Positions 8,012-16,243 of a stretch of DNA of 64,000 nucleotides are shown one piece after another (within the stretch, counting starts at the first letter, position 1; each line of letters begins with the position of its first letter). This stretch comes from Streptomyces candidus (GTDB lineage: Bacteria; Actinomycetota; Actinomycetes; Streptomycetales; Streptomycetaceae): positions 1 through 64,000 of the forward strand of contig NZ_JACHEM010000010.1 of NCBI RefSeq assembly GCF_014207445.1, given 5' to 3'. Under the pieces are notes generated by a model. That model searched no databases. It was given only the letters and a program-made list of their open reading frames with translations, and was not told the origin of the DNA. Both the position numbers and the translations under genes were made by a program.

Positions 8012-10081
8012 TCAGCTCTCCGGCTGCGAAGCCCCCCGCCGCACCGTCCGCCGACGACGCGGCTTCGACTCGCCCTCGGCGGAGGCGGCGGGCTCGCTCT
8101 TCTTGACGGCGGACTTCTCCGTCTTCGGCTTGGAGGCCGTGCGCGTGGCGGGACGGCGGCGCGGCTGGACCGGCTCGGGCTCCGACATCGGCGCCATCTG
8201 GAAGTCGACCTCGGGCTCGGCCGAGACGCGTGCCCGGACGGGGCGCTTCAGTCGCGGCCGGGCCGGGGCCTGGTAGACCTCGGCGGACGCGTCGACGACC
8301 GGCGAGGGGGTCCTGCCCCGGGGGGCCCGCGAGCGGGTCGGCCTGGCCGCGGCGGCCGGAGCCGGTGCGGGCGTGGAGGCGGAGGCCTCCGAGGTCGAGG
8401 TCGAGGTCGATGCTGCCTCGGGGTCGGCCTTCGCCGGCTTGCGCGTACGGGTGCGCGGCGTCCGGGGAGCGGCTGCCGGCGCCTCGTCCAGCGGGGGAGC
8501 GGTCGCCTCGGCTGCCGGAGCCTCCGTGGCGGCGGGCGTCTCGATGACGGCCGTGGCGCTGCCCGTCGTGGCCCGGGTCCGGCGGCGGCGACGCGGCGTG
8601 CGCGGCTCCGTACCGTCGGAGGGGGGAGCGGACTCCTCGGCGGCCGGCTCCGGGGCCGACTCGGCTGCGGGGGTCACGGCGGCGGCGTCCCCGAGGTCCG
8701 AGCCGTTGCGGGTGCGGCGGCGCTGGCGCGGCGTACGGGTGCGCTCGGGGAGTTCCTCGACCGGTGCCGGAGCGGCGGCGGGCTTGCGTCCGCGGCCGCC
8801 CGTCTCGCCCAGGTCCTCGACCTCTTCCGCGCGCAGTCCGGCGCGGGTGCGGTCGGCCCGGGGCAGTATGCCCTTGGTGCCGGTCGGGATGGAGAGGATC
8901 TCGTAGAGATGGGGGGACGTGGAGTACGTCTCCTCCGGCTCGTCGAAGGGAAGGTCCAGCGCCTTGTTGATGAGCTTCCAGCGCGGGATGTCGTCCCAGT
9001 CCACGAGGGTGACGGCGATGCCCTTGGCGCCTGCGCGCCCGGTGCGGCCGACCCGGTGGAGGTAGGTCTTCTCGTCCTCAGGGGTCTGGTAGTTGATGAC
9101 GTGCGTGACGCCCTCGACGTCGATGCCGCGGGCGGCGACGTCGGTGCAGACCAGTACGTCGACCTTGCCGTTGCGGAAGGCGCGGAGCGCCTGCTCGCGG
9201 GCGCCCTGACCGAGGTCGCCGTGGACCGCGCCGGAGGCGAAGCCGCGCTTCTCCAGCTGGTCGGCGATGTCGGCGGCGGTGCGCTTCGTACGGCAGAAGA
9301 TCATCGCGAGTCCGCGGCCGTCGGCCTGGAGGATGCGGGAGACCAGCTCCGGCTTGTCCATGTTGTGCGCGCGGAAGACGTGCTGCGTGATGTTCTTGAC
9401 GGTCGCGCCCTCGTCGTCCGGCGAGGTGGCGCTGATGTGCGTGGGCTGCGACATGTACTTGCGGGCCAGGCCGATGACGGCGCCGGGCATCGTCGCGGAG
9501 AAGAGCATGGTCTGACGCTTCGGCGGCAGCATCTTCATGATCTTCTCGACGTCGGGCAGGAAGCCGAGGTCGAGCATCTCGTCGGCCTCGTCGAGGACGA
9601 GCGCGCGGATGTGCGACAGGTCGAGCTTCTTCTGTCCCGCGAGGTCGAGCAGGCGCCCCGGGGTGCCGACGATGATGTCGACGCCCTTCTTGAGGGCTTC
9701 GACCTGGGGCTCGTACGCGCGGCCGCCGTAGATCGCCAGGACGCGCACGTTGCGGACCTTGCCCGCGGTCAGGAGGTCGTTGGTGACCTGCTGGCACAGC
9801 TCGCGGGTGGGGACGACGACGAGCGCCTGCGGGGCGTCGGTCAGCCTCCCGGTCTCGGCCCGGCCGGCCTCGACGTCCGCGGGGACGGTGACGCGCTCAA
9901 GGAGCGGGAGGCCGAAACCGAGGGTCTTGCCCGTGCCGGTCTTGGCCTGGCCGATGACGTCGCTGCCCGCGAGGGCGACCGGGAGCGTCATCTCCTGGAT
10001 GGGGAAGGGGGACGTGATGCCGACTGCCTCAAGGGCTTCGGCCGTCTCGGAAAGAATGCCGAGGTCTCGGAACGTAGTCAG
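8012..10081 (-). CDS. DEAD-box ATP-dependent RNA helicase (probable CTG start)
   Basis: A 689-aa RNA helicase of the DeaD/RhlE type, which unwinds RNA duplexes in ribosome assembly and mRNA decay. The Q motif (PFPIQE, residues 25-30), AKTGTGKT (46-53), DEAD (164-167), SAT (195-197) and HRVGRTGR (342-349) are all present. A long Arg/Ala/Pro-rich tail of about 280 residues follows, typical of actinobacterial members and likely to bind RNA. The homologous N-terminus TTFRDLGILSETAEALEAVG is encoded from a CTG at 10081, preceded by AGAAGAGG. The in-frame stop lies only nine codons upstream and no ATG, GTG or TTG exists before codon 31. Starting at ATG 9991 would remove the Q motif. CTG is therefore the best start. 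Confidence 0.88.
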   Translation of the reverse strand: MTTFRDLGILSETAEALEAVGITSPFPIQEMTLPVALAGSDVIGQAKTGTGKTLGFGLPLLERVTVPADVEAGRAETGRLTDAPQALVVVPTRELCQQVTNDLLTAGKVRNVRVLAIYGGRAYEPQVEALKKGVDIIVGTPGRLLDLAGQKKLDLSHIRALVLDEADEMLDLGFLPDVEKIMKMLPPKRQTMLFSATMPGAVIGLARKYMSQPTHISATSPDDEGATVKNITQHVFRAHNMDKPELVSRILQADGRGLAMIFCRTKRTAADIADQLEKRGFASGAVHGDLGQGAREQALRAFRNGKVDVLVCTDVAARGIDVEGVTHVINYQTPEDEKTYLHRVGRTGRAGAKGIAVTLVDWDDIPRWKLINKALDLPFDEPEETYSTSPHLYEILSIPTGTKGILPRADRTRAGLRAEEVEDLGETGGRGRKPAAAPAPVEELPERTRTPRQRRRTRNGSDLGDAAAVTPAAESAPEPAAEESAPPSDGTEPRTPRRRRRTRATTGSATAVIETPAATEAPAAEATAPPLDEAPAAAPRTPRTRTRKPAKADPEAASTSTSTSEASASTPAPAPAAAARPTRSRAPRGRTPSPVVDASAEVYQAPARPRLKRPVRARVSAEPEVDFQMAPMSEPEPVQPRRRPATRTASKPKTEKSAVKKSEPAASAEGESKPRRRRTVRRGASQPES

Positions 10082-10518
10082 GGTGCTGCCTCTTCTGTGA
10101 GACGCGACTCAAGGCGAACAACGGGGGTCGTACCGTGCCTGGGGGTTTCATCCGGCCTTGGGAGGACCGGGTGGCGCGGGACCACTGCCGTTGCTCTAGC
10201 GCTCGTGCCGCTGAGGGTTCCCTCGCTCGCGGTGGTGCGTGTGCACCGTGCCGCCCGGAGGGCTGTCGGGTCGGAGCCGATCGGGCCACCGACCGGGCAT
10301 CCTCATTAGGATGGCTTGCGGAGAGTTCGTACACACCTTCGTGTGTACGGCCGAACCTGAGTGCGGACGGCGTGAATGCTCAGCAAGCGCATTACCACTG
10401 TACCCCGGATTCGCGCATGTGTGTTGGGTGAATTCGTAGGAATGGTGGGGCGGTGGTGGGGGGCGTGCACCCTGACCAGCCCCTTACTCCTTCTTCCTGG
10501 CGGGCTATTGTGCGTTTT
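10082..10518. other. 437-nt divergent region between helicase and ferritin-like gene
   Basis: Holds the promoter and a possibly long leader of the DEAD-box gene on the minus strand, and the promoter of the ferritin-like gene at its right end. A perfect hairpin (GTACACAC, loop CTTC, GTGTGTAC; 10329-10348) stands in the middle and lacks a T-tract. No convincing coding sequence or small RNA is recognised. Confidence 0.45.
10506..10511 (+). promoter_or_regulatory. -10 box, leaderless ferritin-like gene
   Basis: TATTGT ends 7 nt before ATG 10519 and no ribosome site is present, so the transcript probably begins at the start codon. The -35 is not obvious. Confidence 0.4.
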
Positions 10519-11268
10519 ATGGAGACGCCTGACACCGCCAAGGACAACCCCGCCGACACCGCCCCCGCCCCCCTCTCGATCGCCGACCAGGACTGGGGCA
10601 CGGCCTCCGCCGAGCCCACCTACCGGGCCGCCGTCGTCGACCTGCTCGGGGCCCTCGCGTACGGAGAGCTGGCGGCCTTCGAGCGGCTCGCCGAGGACGC
10701 CAAGCTCGCCCCCACCCTGGGCGACAAGGCGGCGCTGGCGAAGATGGCCTCCGCCGAATTCCACCACTTCGAGCGACTGCGCAACCGTCTCGCGGACATC
10801 GACGTCGAGCCGACCGCCGCCATGGAGCCCTTCGCGAAGGCACTGGACGACTTCCACCACCTGACCGCTCCCTCCGACTGGCTGGAGGGCCTGGTCAAGG
10901 CGTACGTCGGCGACTCGATCGCCAGCGACTTCTACCGTGAGGTCGCCGCCCGCCTGGACACCGACACCCGCTCGCTGGTGCTGGCCGTCCTCGACGACAC
11001 CGGCCACGGAAACTTCGCCGTGGAGAACGTGCGTGCCGCCATCGAGGCCGACCCGCGCGTCGGCGGACGGCTCGCGCTGTGGGCGCGGCGGCTGATGGGC
11101 GAGGCCCTGTCGCAGGCGCAGCGCGTGGTCGCCGAACGCGACTCGCTCTCCACGATGCTGGTGGGCGGGGTGGCCGACGGCTTCGACCTCGCCGAGGTCG
11201 GCCGGATGTTCTCCCGTATCACCGAGGCGCACACCAAGCGGATGGCGGCGCTGGGGCTGGCCGCCTAG
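10519..11268 (+). CDS. Ferritin-like fold-containing protein
   Basis: Encodes 249 aa. From residue 35 it is almost entirely helical and has the four-helix-bundle ferritin-like pattern: LLGALAYGELAAFERLAEDA, then MASAEFHHFERLRNRL carrying an E-x2-H pair, a later helix beginning SIASDFYREVAARL, and a closing helix MFSRITEAHTKRMAALG. This resembles the tRNA hydroxylase (MiaE-like) branch of diiron proteins. Whether it binds iron or modifies tRNA cannot be decided from sequence alone. In related actinobacteria it lies next to the DEAD-box gene, as here. ATG 10519 appears leaderless. Confidence 0.8.
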   Translation: METPDTAKDNPADTAPAPLSIADQDWGTASAEPTYRAAVVDLLGALAYGELAAFERLAEDAKLAPTLGDKAALAKMASAEFHHFERLRNRLADIDVEPTAAMEPFAKALDDFHHLTAPSDWLEGLVKAYVGDSIASDFYREVAARLDTDTRSLVLAVLDDTGHGNFAVENVRAAIEADPRVGGRLALWARRLMGEALSQAQRVVAERDSLSTMLVGGVADGFDLAEVGRMFSRITEAHTKRMAALGLAA

Positions 11269-11302
11269 CCGACCGTACGGGGACGGCGGCGCAGCCCGAG
11301 GG

Positions 11303-11581
11303 CTACGCCGCCGCCGACCTGCGGCGGACGCGGCGCGGCGGACCGCTGGGCCGCAGCAGCAGGGAGAGCGTCACGGCGCCCACCGCGCCCGCACCGAGCA
11401 GGGTGGCGAGCGGATGGCCGGGGCCGACCGCCATGTGCGTCAGATAGGCGCCGAAGAGGGCACCGACAAGTCCCGCCGTGAGCACGCGCGAGCGGGACGG
11501 CAGGCGGTCGGACAGCCGGGAGTCGGCGGCCCAGGCCAGAGCGAGTCCCAGGACGACGGAACCGAGAGCTTCCCAGATCAA
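11303..11581 (-). CDS. Small two- to three-helix membrane protein
   Basis: Encodes 92 aa, starting LIWEALGSVVLGLALAWAADS. Hydrophobic stretches cover residues 4-18, 35-52 and 61-78, and the tail is basic (RPSGPPRRVRRRSAAA), predicting an inner-membrane protein with a cytoplasmic tail. TTG 11581 is preferred because AGGAGGT lies seven nt upstream. A GTG at 11599 in the same frame would place this ribosome site inside the coding region. The function is not recognised. It is convergent with the ferritin-like gene, with 34 nt between stop codons. Confidence 0.6.
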   Translation of the reverse strand: MIWEALGSVVLGLALAWAADSRLSDRLPSRSRVLTAGLVGALFGAYLTHMAVGPGHPLATLLGAGAVGAVTLSLLLRPSGPPRRVRRRSAAA

Positions 11582-11722
11582 CGCGGTTACCTCCTGCACT
11601 GTGACGCGGGCAAGTGGGTCACAGCCCGTCCTACCCGGAGGGTGCGGAATGCAACCCTCCCCGGCCTCGCGGGCATACGAACGGACGGCCGGACAACGGC
11701 AGCGGCGACGTGCGCGGGCAGA

Positions 11723-11763
11723 CGCGAAAGGCCCGGCGGGAGGATCCCGCCGGGCCTTTCGCG
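11723..11763 (-). terminator. Intrinsic terminator downstream of DUF3107 gene
   Basis: A perfect 19-bp stem (11723-11741 with 11745-11763) with a 3-nt loop carries a GAAAGG/CCTTTC base. It starts 18 nt after the DUF3107 stop on the minus strand. Confidence 0.85.
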
Positions 11764-11781
11764 TACTGCTGACTGCGCGTT

Positions 11782-12009
11782 CTAGAGGGCGCCGAAGCCC
11801 ACCCGACGCTGCGCCGGCTCGCCGATCTCCACGTAGGCGATCCGGTCCGCCGGTACGAGGACCTTGCGGCCCTTGTCGTCGTTCAGGCTGAGCAGCTGTG
11901 CCTTGCCGGCCAGCGCGTCGGCCACGGCGCGCTCGACCTCCTCGGCAGACTGCCCGCTCTCCAGAACGATCTCCCGGGGTGCGTGCTGCACGCCGATCTT
12001 GACCTCCAC
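11782..12009 (-). CDS. DUF3107 domain-containing protein
   Basis: A 75-aa protein, MEVKIGVQHAPREIVLESGQ onward, ending GEPAQRRVGFGAL. I recognise it as DUF3107, the family of the M. tuberculosis antigen TB9.4 (Rv3208A). It has no signal peptide or membrane segment and its function is unknown. GTG 12009 is fixed by GGAGGG seven to eight nt upstream. The gene lies downstream of and co-directional with the TetR gene, the same neighbour order as in mycobacteria, but a 151-nt gap argues for its own promoter. Confidence 0.88.
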   Translation of the reverse strand: MEVKIGVQHAPREIVLESGQSAEEVERAVADALAGKAQLLSLNDDKGRKVLVPADRIAYVEIGEPAQRRVGFGAL

Positions 12010-12160
12010 GGCTATGTCCCTCCGACGATCTGGGCGGCGCGGTCGCCGCGCCGTACGTTCAGACACATTAGCCCGGTACGGGGACATGATCGGCGTCGCG
12101 GGACAACGCCGGGAGCGAACACGGGCCGACGGCGCCGCCCGGGTGCCGGTTCGCGGCCCT

Positions 12161-12802
12161 CTAATGCTGGTCCGTGCCGTGCAGGGGGAAGCCCGCGATG
12201 CCGCGCCAGGCCAGCGACGTGAGGAGCTGCACGGCCGTCTCGCGCGGAATCGTGGAGCCGCTGGACAGCCAGTAACGGGCCACCACCTGCGAGACCCCGC
12301 CCAGACCCACGGCCAGCATCATCGACTCGTCCTTGGACAGTCCGGTGTCCTCGGCGATCACCTCGCTGATGGCCTCCGCGCACTGGAGCGAGACCCGGTC
12401 CACGCGTTCGCGCACGGCCGGTTCGTTCGTCAGGTCCGACTCGAACACCAGGCGGAACGCGCCGCCCTCGTCCTGCACGTACGCGAAGTAGGCGTCCATC
12501 GTGGCGGCGACCCGCTGCTTGTTCTCGGTGGTCGAGGCCAGAGCGGTGCGCACCGCCTGCAGCAGCGACTCGCAGTGCTGGTCGAGCAGGGCCAGGTAGA
12601 GGTCGAGCTTGCCGGGGAAGTGCTGGTAGAGCACGGGCTTGCTCACGCCCGCGCGTTCGGCGATGTCGTCCATCGCGGCCGCGTGGTAACCCTGTGCGAC
12701 GAACACCTCCTGAGCGGCACCCAGGAGTTGGTTGCGTCGGGCCCGGCGCGGCAGACGGGTGCCTCGTGGGCGTGCCGCCTCTGTTTGCTCGGTGGCTGTC
12801 AC
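12161..12802 (-). CDS. TetR/AcrR family transcriptional regulator
   Basis: Encodes 213 aa. The N-terminal helix-turn-helix is clear: RRARRNQLLGAAQEVFVAQG, AAMDDIAERAGVSKPVLYQHF and GKLDLYLALLDQH. The C-terminal ligand-binding domain is helical and includes FRLVFESDLTNEPAVRERV, which resembles the Rv3208-type regulators linked to lipid metabolism in mycobacteria. The ligand is unknown. GTG 12802 is preferred because GGGAGG lies four nt upstream, although ATG 12811 is possible. A TACT-N4-AGTA palindrome overlapping the -10 suggests autoregulation. Confidence 0.88.
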   Translation of the reverse strand: MTATEQTEAARPRGTRLPRRARRNQLLGAAQEVFVAQGYHAAAMDDIAERAGVSKPVLYQHFPGKLDLYLALLDQHCESLLQAVRTALASTTENKQRVAATMDAYFAYVQDEGGAFRLVFESDLTNEPAVRERVDRVSLQCAEAISEVIAEDTGLSKDESMMLAVGLGGVSQVVARYWLSSGSTIPRETAVQLLTSLAWRGIAGFPLHGTDQH

Positions 12803-12878
12803 GCCGCCTCCCATGTCTTTCAAGTTCACGCAACCTCTCACCGCACGGCTGTTCCGTGTGGTGTGCGCCGCGACCGCC

Positions 12879-12896
12879 ATCGTACTTTTGAGTAAC
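12879..12896 (-). promoter_or_regulatory. TetR gene promoter with overlapping palindromic operator
   Basis: On the minus strand TACGAT (12884-12879) is a plausible -10, about 75 nt before the GTG start. It overlaps the palindrome GTACTTTTGAGTAAC (12882-12896; TACT-N4-AGTA). Such placement is typical of TetR autorepression. This is inferred from geometry; no binding data are available. Confidence 0.45.
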
Positions 12897-13011
12897 CCTG
12901 CCGTGCGCGGTGCGAACGCAGAATTTCACGGAGCGGACACCGCGGGAAGGGCGCTCCCGGGCAGTGACGGGTGGGCGCGCGCCGTCCCCCTGAGCGGAAC
13001 GGGCGGCACTG

Positions 13012-13233
13012 TCAGCGGTACTCGTCCTCGTCCACGGGCACGGCGAGATTCTGTTCGGCGATGTCCGCCTCGTTCGCGGAATCGGAATCGGCGCTGGTCA
13101 CAGGGGGGTCTCCGTCGGGCTGTACGTCGGTGTGCTGCTCGGCGGCGTCTGCCTCCGGAGCTTCCGGGGAGTCGGCGAGGACGATCGTCTCGTCCGTCTC
13201 GAAGGTGTCCGGGTCGGTCGGGTCCACAGTCAT
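13012..13233 (-). CDS. Small acidic protein of unknown function
   Basis: Encodes 73 aa and is extremely acidic (MTVDPTDPDTFETDETIV and similar, with about 20 Asp/Glu and few basic residues), which predicts intrinsic disorder. There is no signal peptide. ATG 13233 follows AAAGG with acceptable spacing. Similar acidic short proteins occur here in other Streptomyces as far as I recall, but no function is assigned. It is divergent from the downstream alpha/beta hydrolase gene across 140 nt. Confidence 0.6.
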   Translation of the reverse strand: MTVDPTDPDTFETDETIVLADSPEAPEADAAEQHTDVQPDGDPPVTSADSDSANEADIAEQNLAVPVDEDEYR

Positions 13234-13361
13234 GGTGTTCCGCCTTTCCGGCGTGCGGCGCCTCATGCGGCGCACGCCCTGTTTCGAGCGTAGGAGCAGG
13301 AGGGGGCGTGCGCGACGCGGTCTGTGACGGCGAACACATGAGCCCCCGCGTGATCGTCTCG

Positions 13362-13367
13362 TAACAT
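13362..13367 (+). promoter_or_regulatory. -10 box, leaderless alpha/beta hydrolase gene
   Basis: TAACAT (13362-13367) ends 6 nt before ATG 13374 and no ribosome site lies between them. Confidence 0.45.
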
Positions 13368-13373
13368 TGCGGC

Positions 13374-14357
13374 ATGTCTTCGACCGAGCTGCCGCAAACC
13401 GATGCCGCAGCAGCCGCCCCGATGCCGCGGGTCAGTACCGTCAAGGTCGCGGAGGGGGAGGAACTGCGCTCCGTCACCCTGCCGGGGCTGACGCTGAACG
13501 TGCGGTCGAGGCCGCCGTCCCGCACGGGTCTGCCGCCCGCGCTGTACGTGCACGGCCTCGGCGGGTCCTCGCAGAACTGGTCCGCGCTGATGTCCCTCCT
13601 GGACGGCGTCGTCGAGAGCGAGGCACTCGATCTGCCGGGCTTCGGGGACTCGCCGCCACCGGACGACGGCAACTACTCGATCACCGCGCACACGCGCGCC
13701 GTGATCCGTTACCTCGACGCGAGCGGGCGCGGCCCCGTGCACCTGTTCGGGAACTCGCTGGGCGGGGCCGTCGCCACGCGCGTCGCCGCCGTGCGGCCCG
13801 ACCTGGTGCGGACCCTGACGCTGGTCTCGCCCGCGCTGCCGGAGATCCGGGTGCAGCGCGGCGCCGTGCCCACCGCACTGCTCGCGGTGCCGGGGGTGGC
13901 GGGACTGTTCGCGAAGCTCAGCCGGGACTGGACGGCGGAGATGCGCACGCGCGGGGTGACCGGGCTCTGCTACGGCGACCCCACCCGCGTCACGCCGGAG
14001 GGATTCCGGGCGGCCGTCGACGAGATGGAACGCCGGCTGCAGCTGCCGTACTTCTGGGACGCGATGACGCGTTCCGCGCGGGGCATCGTCAACGCGTACA
14101 CCCTCGGTGGCCAGCACGGACTGTGGCGGCAGGCGGAGCGGGTGCTGGCACCCACCCTGCTGGTGTACGGCGGGCGGGACCGCCTCGTCGGCTTCCGGAT
14201 GGCCCGCAGGGCATCGGCGGCGTTTCGCGATTCCCGTCTCCTGACCCTTCCGGATGCCGGGCATGTGGCGATGATGGAGTACCCCGAGACGGTCGCGGAG
14301 GCGTTCCTGGGGCTGATGGGGACGGGAGAGGCCTCCGCCGCGGACGCCGAGGGCTGA
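13374..14357 (+). CDS. Alpha/beta-fold hydrolase
   Basis: A 327-aa protein with a classical alpha/beta hydrolase pattern: oxyanion HGLGG (60-64), LDLPGFGDS (86-93), nucleophile elbow GNSLGG (126-131, Ser128), an acid in YGGRDRLV and the catalytic His in LPDAGHVAMMEYP. The GNSLGG elbow with Asn before Ser resembles the C-C bond hydrolase and epoxide-hydrolase-like branches, so the substrate may be a small organic ester or ketone; I cannot narrow this further. It precedes the DUF3152 gene by 107 nt. The start ATG appears leaderless. Confidence 0.85.
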   Translation: MSSTELPQTDAAAAAPMPRVSTVKVAEGEELRSVTLPGLTLNVRSRPPSRTGLPPALYVHGLGGSSQNWSALMSLLDGVVESEALDLPGFGDSPPPDDGNYSITAHTRAVIRYLDASGRGPVHLFGNSLGGAVATRVAAVRPDLVRTLTLVSPALPEIRVQRGAVPTALLAVPGVAGLFAKLSRDWTAEMRTRGVTGLCYGDPTRVTPEGFRAAVDEMERRLQLPYFWDAMTRSARGIVNAYTLGGQHGLWRQAERVLAPTLLVYGGRDRLVGFRMARRASAAFRDSRLLTLPDAGHVAMMEYPETVAEAFLGLMGTGEASAADAEG

Positions 14358-14464
14358 CACCGCGGCCCGACGCCGCAGACCGGCACGATGCACGGGCAGG
14401 CACACAGGCAGTCGCCGCAGACTGCCGCCGCAGATGTGAAAACGCGTAGGAGCTGATCCGCCGA

Positions 14465-16015
14465 GTGGGACGCCACAGCCGTCGAGGTGCCGCACCGCAG
14501 GGTGCCGAGGAGACCCCTGGCATACCCGGGGGCGCCGACCCCTCCGGAGGCGCGAGTGCCGCGCCCGGGGAGGGACGACGCCGTCAGGGCGACACGGGGG
14601 CCGTGCCGCGCTTCCGGCCGCACCACCTGGCCGGCGGACCGCAGGCACAACCGCAGGGACAGGCGTACCCGTCGGGGGAGACGTACCCCCGGGAGGAGAC
14701 CTGCCCGCACGGGGAGACGTACCCGAGGCCGCGGTCCTTTCCGCAGCCGCAGTCCTTCGGGCAGACACAGCCCTCCGTGCGGAGCGGGCACCCCGAACAG
14801 CGTGAGGCCGGGGGCGGCTGGGGCCGCCAGGGTCCGCCCGGCACCGCTACGGACACCGGCGGCGCGCGCTACGGCGACTGGGTCGGCGCACCCCGTACGG
14901 CGACGGCGTTCGCGCCGGCCCAGCAGCCCCCGACGGGGCTCGGTGGGGCGGTGCGGGTTCCCGGGCAGCGCGTCGGGGGTACGCCCCACGCCGGGCCGCG
15001 CCGGGACTTCGTGGAGGCCTTCGAGGAGCCCGGCACCGGGCCGCACACGCAGCCCCAGGAAGCCCTCGCGCCCCACCCGGACGCCCGGAAACCGCACGAC
15101 GCCGTCACCGGCCCGGACGACGAGGCCGCCGTCGACGACGGCCGCACCGCACCCGGCTCCTCAGCGGACCGCGCCGCACGCCCGCGCGCCGAGCGCCACC
15201 GCGGCCGCGTCGCCACCGGGCTGACCGCAGCCGCCATGACCGTGGCGCTCGCCGCGGTGGTGGCCGGACAGCAGCCCGACGGCGGCGCGCAGGAAGCGGC
15301 GGCCCCGAGCCCGGGCGAGCGGAAGTTCGCCGCGGAGAGCGGCGCATCCCGCAACCAGGACCGTCCGACGCCGCACGGCGGAACCGGAGAGGTCGCGCCG
15401 GCGGTCCCGGCGACGTACGAGCACCGCATGGCGCAGAAGCTGCCGATGGCCCCGGACCAGGCCGGGCCGAACGCGTTCGACACCGTCCCCGGCGAGGACC
15501 AGGGGCCCGGCAAGGCGCTCGTCAGGAAGACGTACCGCGTGGACGTCGAGAAGGACGTCGGGCTCGACGGAAAGTTCTTCGCCGAAGCCGTGCAGAGGAC
15601 CCTGAACGACAAAAGGAGCTGGGCAGGGGACGGAGACATGGCGTTCGACCGCAGGGCAGGCGGAAAAGTGGACTTCGTGGTGACGCTCGCCACCCCGGTC
15701 ACCACCAACGCCTGGTGCCTGAAGTCGGGCCTTGAGACGCTCTCGCAGAACGTCTCCTGCGATTCCGCCATCACCGAACGGATCATGATCAACGGTTTCC
15801 GCTGGGCCGCCGGTTCGCCGACCTTCGGAGACGGACGACTCTTCGCGTACCGGCAGATGCTGATCAATCACGAGGTCGGGCACCGGCTCGGATACGGCCA
15901 CAAGTCGTGCACCGAGGACGGCGCGCTCGCTCCCGTGATGATGCAGCAGACCAAGACGCTGGACACGGGCGCGAAGAAGTGCAGGCCGAACCCCTGGGTG
16001 CACCCGGAAAGCTGA
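14465..16015 (+). CDS. DUF3152 membrane-anchored zincin-like protein
   Basis: Encodes 516 aa. Residues 1-240 are low-complexity, rich in Gly, Pro, Gln and repeated G/E-TYP elements, and are presumably cytoplasmic and disordered. One membrane helix lies at about 250-268 (VATGLTAAAMTVALAAVVAG). The C-terminal DUF3152 domain is extracytoplasmic, with cysteines and the motif NHEVGHRLGYGH at about 468-479, an HExxHxxGxxH metzincin-like zinc site. From memory the family includes M. tuberculosis Rv3207c. A secreted metallopeptidase is inferred. GTG 14465 is used; an AGGAG lies about 12 nt upstream. Confidence 0.82.
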   Translation: MGRHSRRGAAPQGAEETPGIPGGADPSGGASAAPGEGRRRQGDTGAVPRFRPHHLAGGPQAQPQGQAYPSGETYPREETCPHGETYPRPRSFPQPQSFGQTQPSVRSGHPEQREAGGGWGRQGPPGTATDTGGARYGDWVGAPRTATAFAPAQQPPTGLGGAVRVPGQRVGGTPHAGPRRDFVEAFEEPGTGPHTQPQEALAPHPDARKPHDAVTGPDDEAAVDDGRTAPGSSADRAARPRAERHRGRVATGLTAAAMTVALAAVVAGQQPDGGAQEAAAPSPGERKFAAESGASRNQDRPTPHGGTGEVAPAVPATYEHRMAQKLPMAPDQAGPNAFDTVPGEDQGPGKALVRKTYRVDVEKDVGLDGKFFAEAVQRTLNDKRSWAGDGDMAFDRRAGGKVDFVVTLATPVTTNAWCLKSGLETLSQNVSCDSAITERIMINGFRWAAGSPTFGDGRLFAYRQMLINHEVGHRLGYGHKSCTEDGALAPVMMQQTKTLDTGAKKCRPNPWVHPES

Positions 16016-16126
16016 GCGGCCCCCGGCGCCGACGGTGACCCGTTTCCGGGCCCCGGCGGGGTTCCCGTACCTCTTTAGCGCGAGAGAACGCCGGTCGTAC
16101 GCGAAAGTTACGACTGTTCACCCCTT

Positions 16127-16164
16127 CCGGTGGTGCGATGGACAACCGTCCGTCGCACCACCGG
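16127..16164 (+). promoter_or_regulatory. 12-bp inverted repeat in leader of carbohydrate cluster
   Basis: CCGGTGGTGCGA (16127-16138) pairs perfectly with TCGCACCACCGG (16153-16164) around a 14-nt loop, 80 nt before the glycosyltransferase start. It lacks a T-tract, so it is more likely an operator or mRNA structure controlling the cluster than the terminator of the DUF3152 gene. Confidence 0.5.
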
Positions 16165-16243
16165 CATGTCCGCATACGGTCGGTCCCGCTGCGAGTCGCC
16201 ATACCAACGGCGGCTGCCCACAAGGGAGATCGGGGGTGTCCAC

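Noticed and set aside
7658..10309. Plus-strand 880-codon frame opposite the DEAD-box gene
   Set aside because: Antisense to a helicase with all motifs; low-complexity Arg/Gly content.
10329..10348. 8-bp hairpin as a terminator or riboswitch in the helicase-ferritin gap
   Set aside because: No T-tract and too small for a riboswitch; noted only as structure.
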